Assembly: GCA_020437755.1 (NCBI GenBank)
Contig: JAGQVX010000007.1
Coordinates: 1 to 50,673, forward strand
Length of the DNA stretch: 50,673 nucleotides
Direction: 5' to 3'
From: Flavobacteriales bacterium
Lineage (GTDB): Bacteria > Bacteroidota > Bacteroidia > Flavobacteriales_D > Sanyastnellaceae
Under the pieces are notes generated by a model. The model saw only the letters and a program-made list of their open reading frames with translations, had not been told where the DNA came from and made no database searches. Shown piece after piece: positions 49,465-50,673 of this stretch (the stretch's first letter is position 1; the number at the start of each line of letters is the position of its first letter). A program made the translations under genes and the position numbers.

Positions 49465-50673
49465 ATGAATTCAGTCGTTTCTGACCAACTCGAAATATCC
49501 AAAGAAGAGTTCCAACAAACCGCATGTACAGGCATTCCGGAAGCACTTCCGGAGGCTCGCCCCTATGATACATCGGTAAGTCACGCGCCCAAACGCAAGG
49601 ACATCCTCTCCAAAGCAGAAAAGCAGTTGGCATTGCGCAACGCATTGCGGTATTTTCCAAAACACCTGCATGCCGCACTGGCACCTGAATTTGCACAAGA
49701 ACTGAAAGAGTACGGTCGCATTTATATGTACCGTTTTCGTCCAACCTACCGCATGTACGCCCGCCCCATTGATTGGTATCCGGCGAAGTGTCAGCAAGCT
49801 GCTGCCATAATGGTGATGATTCAGAACAACCTGGACTACGCCGTAGCACAGCATCCGCATGAACTGATTACCTACGGCGGAAATGGGGCCGTTTTTCAAA
49901 ACTGGGCACAGTATCTCCTGGTTATGAAGTACCTCAGTGAAATGACCGAAGAACAAACCCTGGTCATGTACAGCGGACATCCGCTGGGATTGTTTCCTTC
50001 GCACAAAGACGCTCCACGCGTGGTTGTGACCAACGGTATGATGATCCCCAACTATTCCAAGCAGGATGACTGGGAGAAATTCAATGCTTTGGGAGTCACT
50101 CAGTACGGACAGATGACCGCCGGTTCGTACATGTATATCGGTCCGCAAGGTATTGTTCATGGCACAACCATTACCGTACTTAATGCCTGTCGCATTATCG
50201 ATCCCAATGGATCGTCGGAAGGGAAGCTGTTTGTTACGGCAGGCCTCGGAGGCATGAGTGGTGCACAACCCAAGGCCGGAAATATCGCCGGAGTGGTGAG
50301 TATTACGGCTGAGGTGAATCCGGCGGCGGCATACAAACGTCACGAACAGGGTTGGGTAGATGAAGTAATAGAAGACCTCGATGCATGTATTGACCGCGCT
50401 GTGGAAATGCAGGCCGCGAAAAAGGCGCATTCCATTGCCTACCTGGGTAACATTGTAGATTTATGGGAACGCCTGGCAGAGCGACAGATCAAGGTGGAGT
50501 TGGGTTCGGATCAAACCTCATTGCACAATCCGTGGGCGGGGGGTTACTATCCTGCCGGACTGAGCTATGAAGAATCAAACGAACTCATGGCCTCGAATCC
50601 GGAGAAGTTCAAGGAACACGTGCAGGATTCTCTGCGCCGACAGGCGGCGGCCATCAACAAGCTCACTGCCTTG
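49465..50673 (+). CDS. hutU: Urocanate hydratase, 3' end missing
   Basis: 403 codons are visible and the frame is open at the window edge; Bacteroidota urocanases run to about 660-670 residues. It converts urocanate to imidazolone propionate in histidine breakdown, using tightly bound NAD+ as electrophile. The opening PYDTSVSHAPKRKDILSKAE and LRNALRYFPKHLH is typical of the long form. ELITYGGNGAVFQNWAQYLL and YSGHPLGLFPS are urocanase motifs, and GSYMYIGPQGIVHGT and GGMSGAQPKAG bind NAD+. The start at 49465 follows the DUF5522 stop by one base. The other hut genes are not in the window. Confidence 0.95.
   Translation, partial: MNSVVSDQLEISKEEFQQTACTGIPEALPEARPYDTSVSHAPKRKDILSKAEKQLALRNALRYFPKHLHAALAPEFAQELKEYGRIYMYRFRPTYRMYARPIDWYPAKCQQAAAIMVMIQNNLDYAVAQHPHELITYGGNGAVFQNWAQYLLVMKYLSEMTEEQTLVMYSGHPLGLFPSHKDAPRVVVTNGMMIPNYSKQDDWEKFNALGVTQYGQMTAGSYMYIGPQGIVHGTTITVLNACRIIDPNGSSEGKLFVTAGLGGMSGAQPKAGNIAGVVSITAEVNPAAAYKRHEQGWVDEVIEDLDACIDRAVEMQAAKKAHSIAYLGNIVDLWERLAERQIKVELGSDQTSLHNPWAGGYYPAGLSYEESNELMASNPEKFKEHVQDSLRRQAAAINKLTAL

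Noticed and set aside
49471-50430. 319-codon open frame antisense to urocanase
   Set aside because: The plus-strand frame is an unmistakable urocanase; the antisense frame is a by-product of its codon use.

Overview
The window is a gene-dense piece of a Bacteroidota chromosome, most like the Flavobacteriia/Cryomorphaceae side of the phylum (inference from gene content, not from a marker gene). The evidence is: eight proteins with a C-terminal type IX secretion (T9SS) sorting tail or a likely one; promoters of the Bacteroidota form TTG-N19-TAnnTTyG with little sign of Shine-Dalgarno sites; DUF4292, DUF2490, DUF4832/4874, DUF5522 and choice-of-anchor V proteins; and a one-piece propeller histidine kinase.

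Layout. 1-3083: 3' end of a T9SS cargo gene and its terminator. 3142-4551: stand-alone AAA ATPase. 4868-10999: enoyl-CoA hydratase, then a tight run of dUTPase, sugar nucleotidyltransferase, TPR lipoprotein, DUF4292 lipoprotein and EnvC-like murein hydrolase activator, a cell-envelope cluster. 11004-12126: two-gene minus-strand operon (DUF2490 protein, small lipoprotein). 12298-20774: secreted and envelope proteins (T9SS subtilase, CsgG/FlgO-like protein, two small barrels, FG-GAP/ASPIC T9SS protein, an unknown exported protein). 20792-24615: radical SAM/B12 protein, DUF1761 membrane protein, PLP deaminase/desulfhydrase. 24628-30774: Cys-rich repeat protein, long PurF-type amidotransferase, T9SS protein. 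30891-34782: propeller histidine kinase facing a NarL-type response regulator. 34988-39289: giant repeat protein and a small Cys/His-rich membrane protein. 39400-39480: tRNA-Leu(CAA). 39716-41955: MNT-type nucleotidyltransferase, AlkD-like repair protein, T9SS protein. 42184-49182: T9SS lysyl-endopeptidase-like protease, DUF4832/4874 protein, T9SS esterase, anchor-V protein. 49287-end: DUF5522 mini-protein and the 5' part of urocanate hydratase.

The most unusual signal is not a gene. A 15-bp word, GGCATTCGCCAAATG, occurs exactly ten times, with six close variants, over 50.7 kb. Copies lie on both strands, in coding sequence in several reading frames, and just behind stop codons. One pair is inverted and forms a perfect 15-bp hairpin behind a gene. 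A second class, GCCATTCGGCAAATG, differs by two linked, complementary changes that keep a GGC/GCC-type mini-stem. This distribution resembles the DNA uptake sequences of Neisseria and Haemophilus, which to my knowledge are not described in Bacteroidota. Other points of note are three promoters whose -7 box lies exactly 4 nt before the ATG (predicted leaderless mRNAs), a subtilase with Glu at the catalytic Asp position, a terminator-like palindrome inside a radical SAM gene, and three secreted proteins that end in dockerin-like repeats where their neighbours have T9SS tails.
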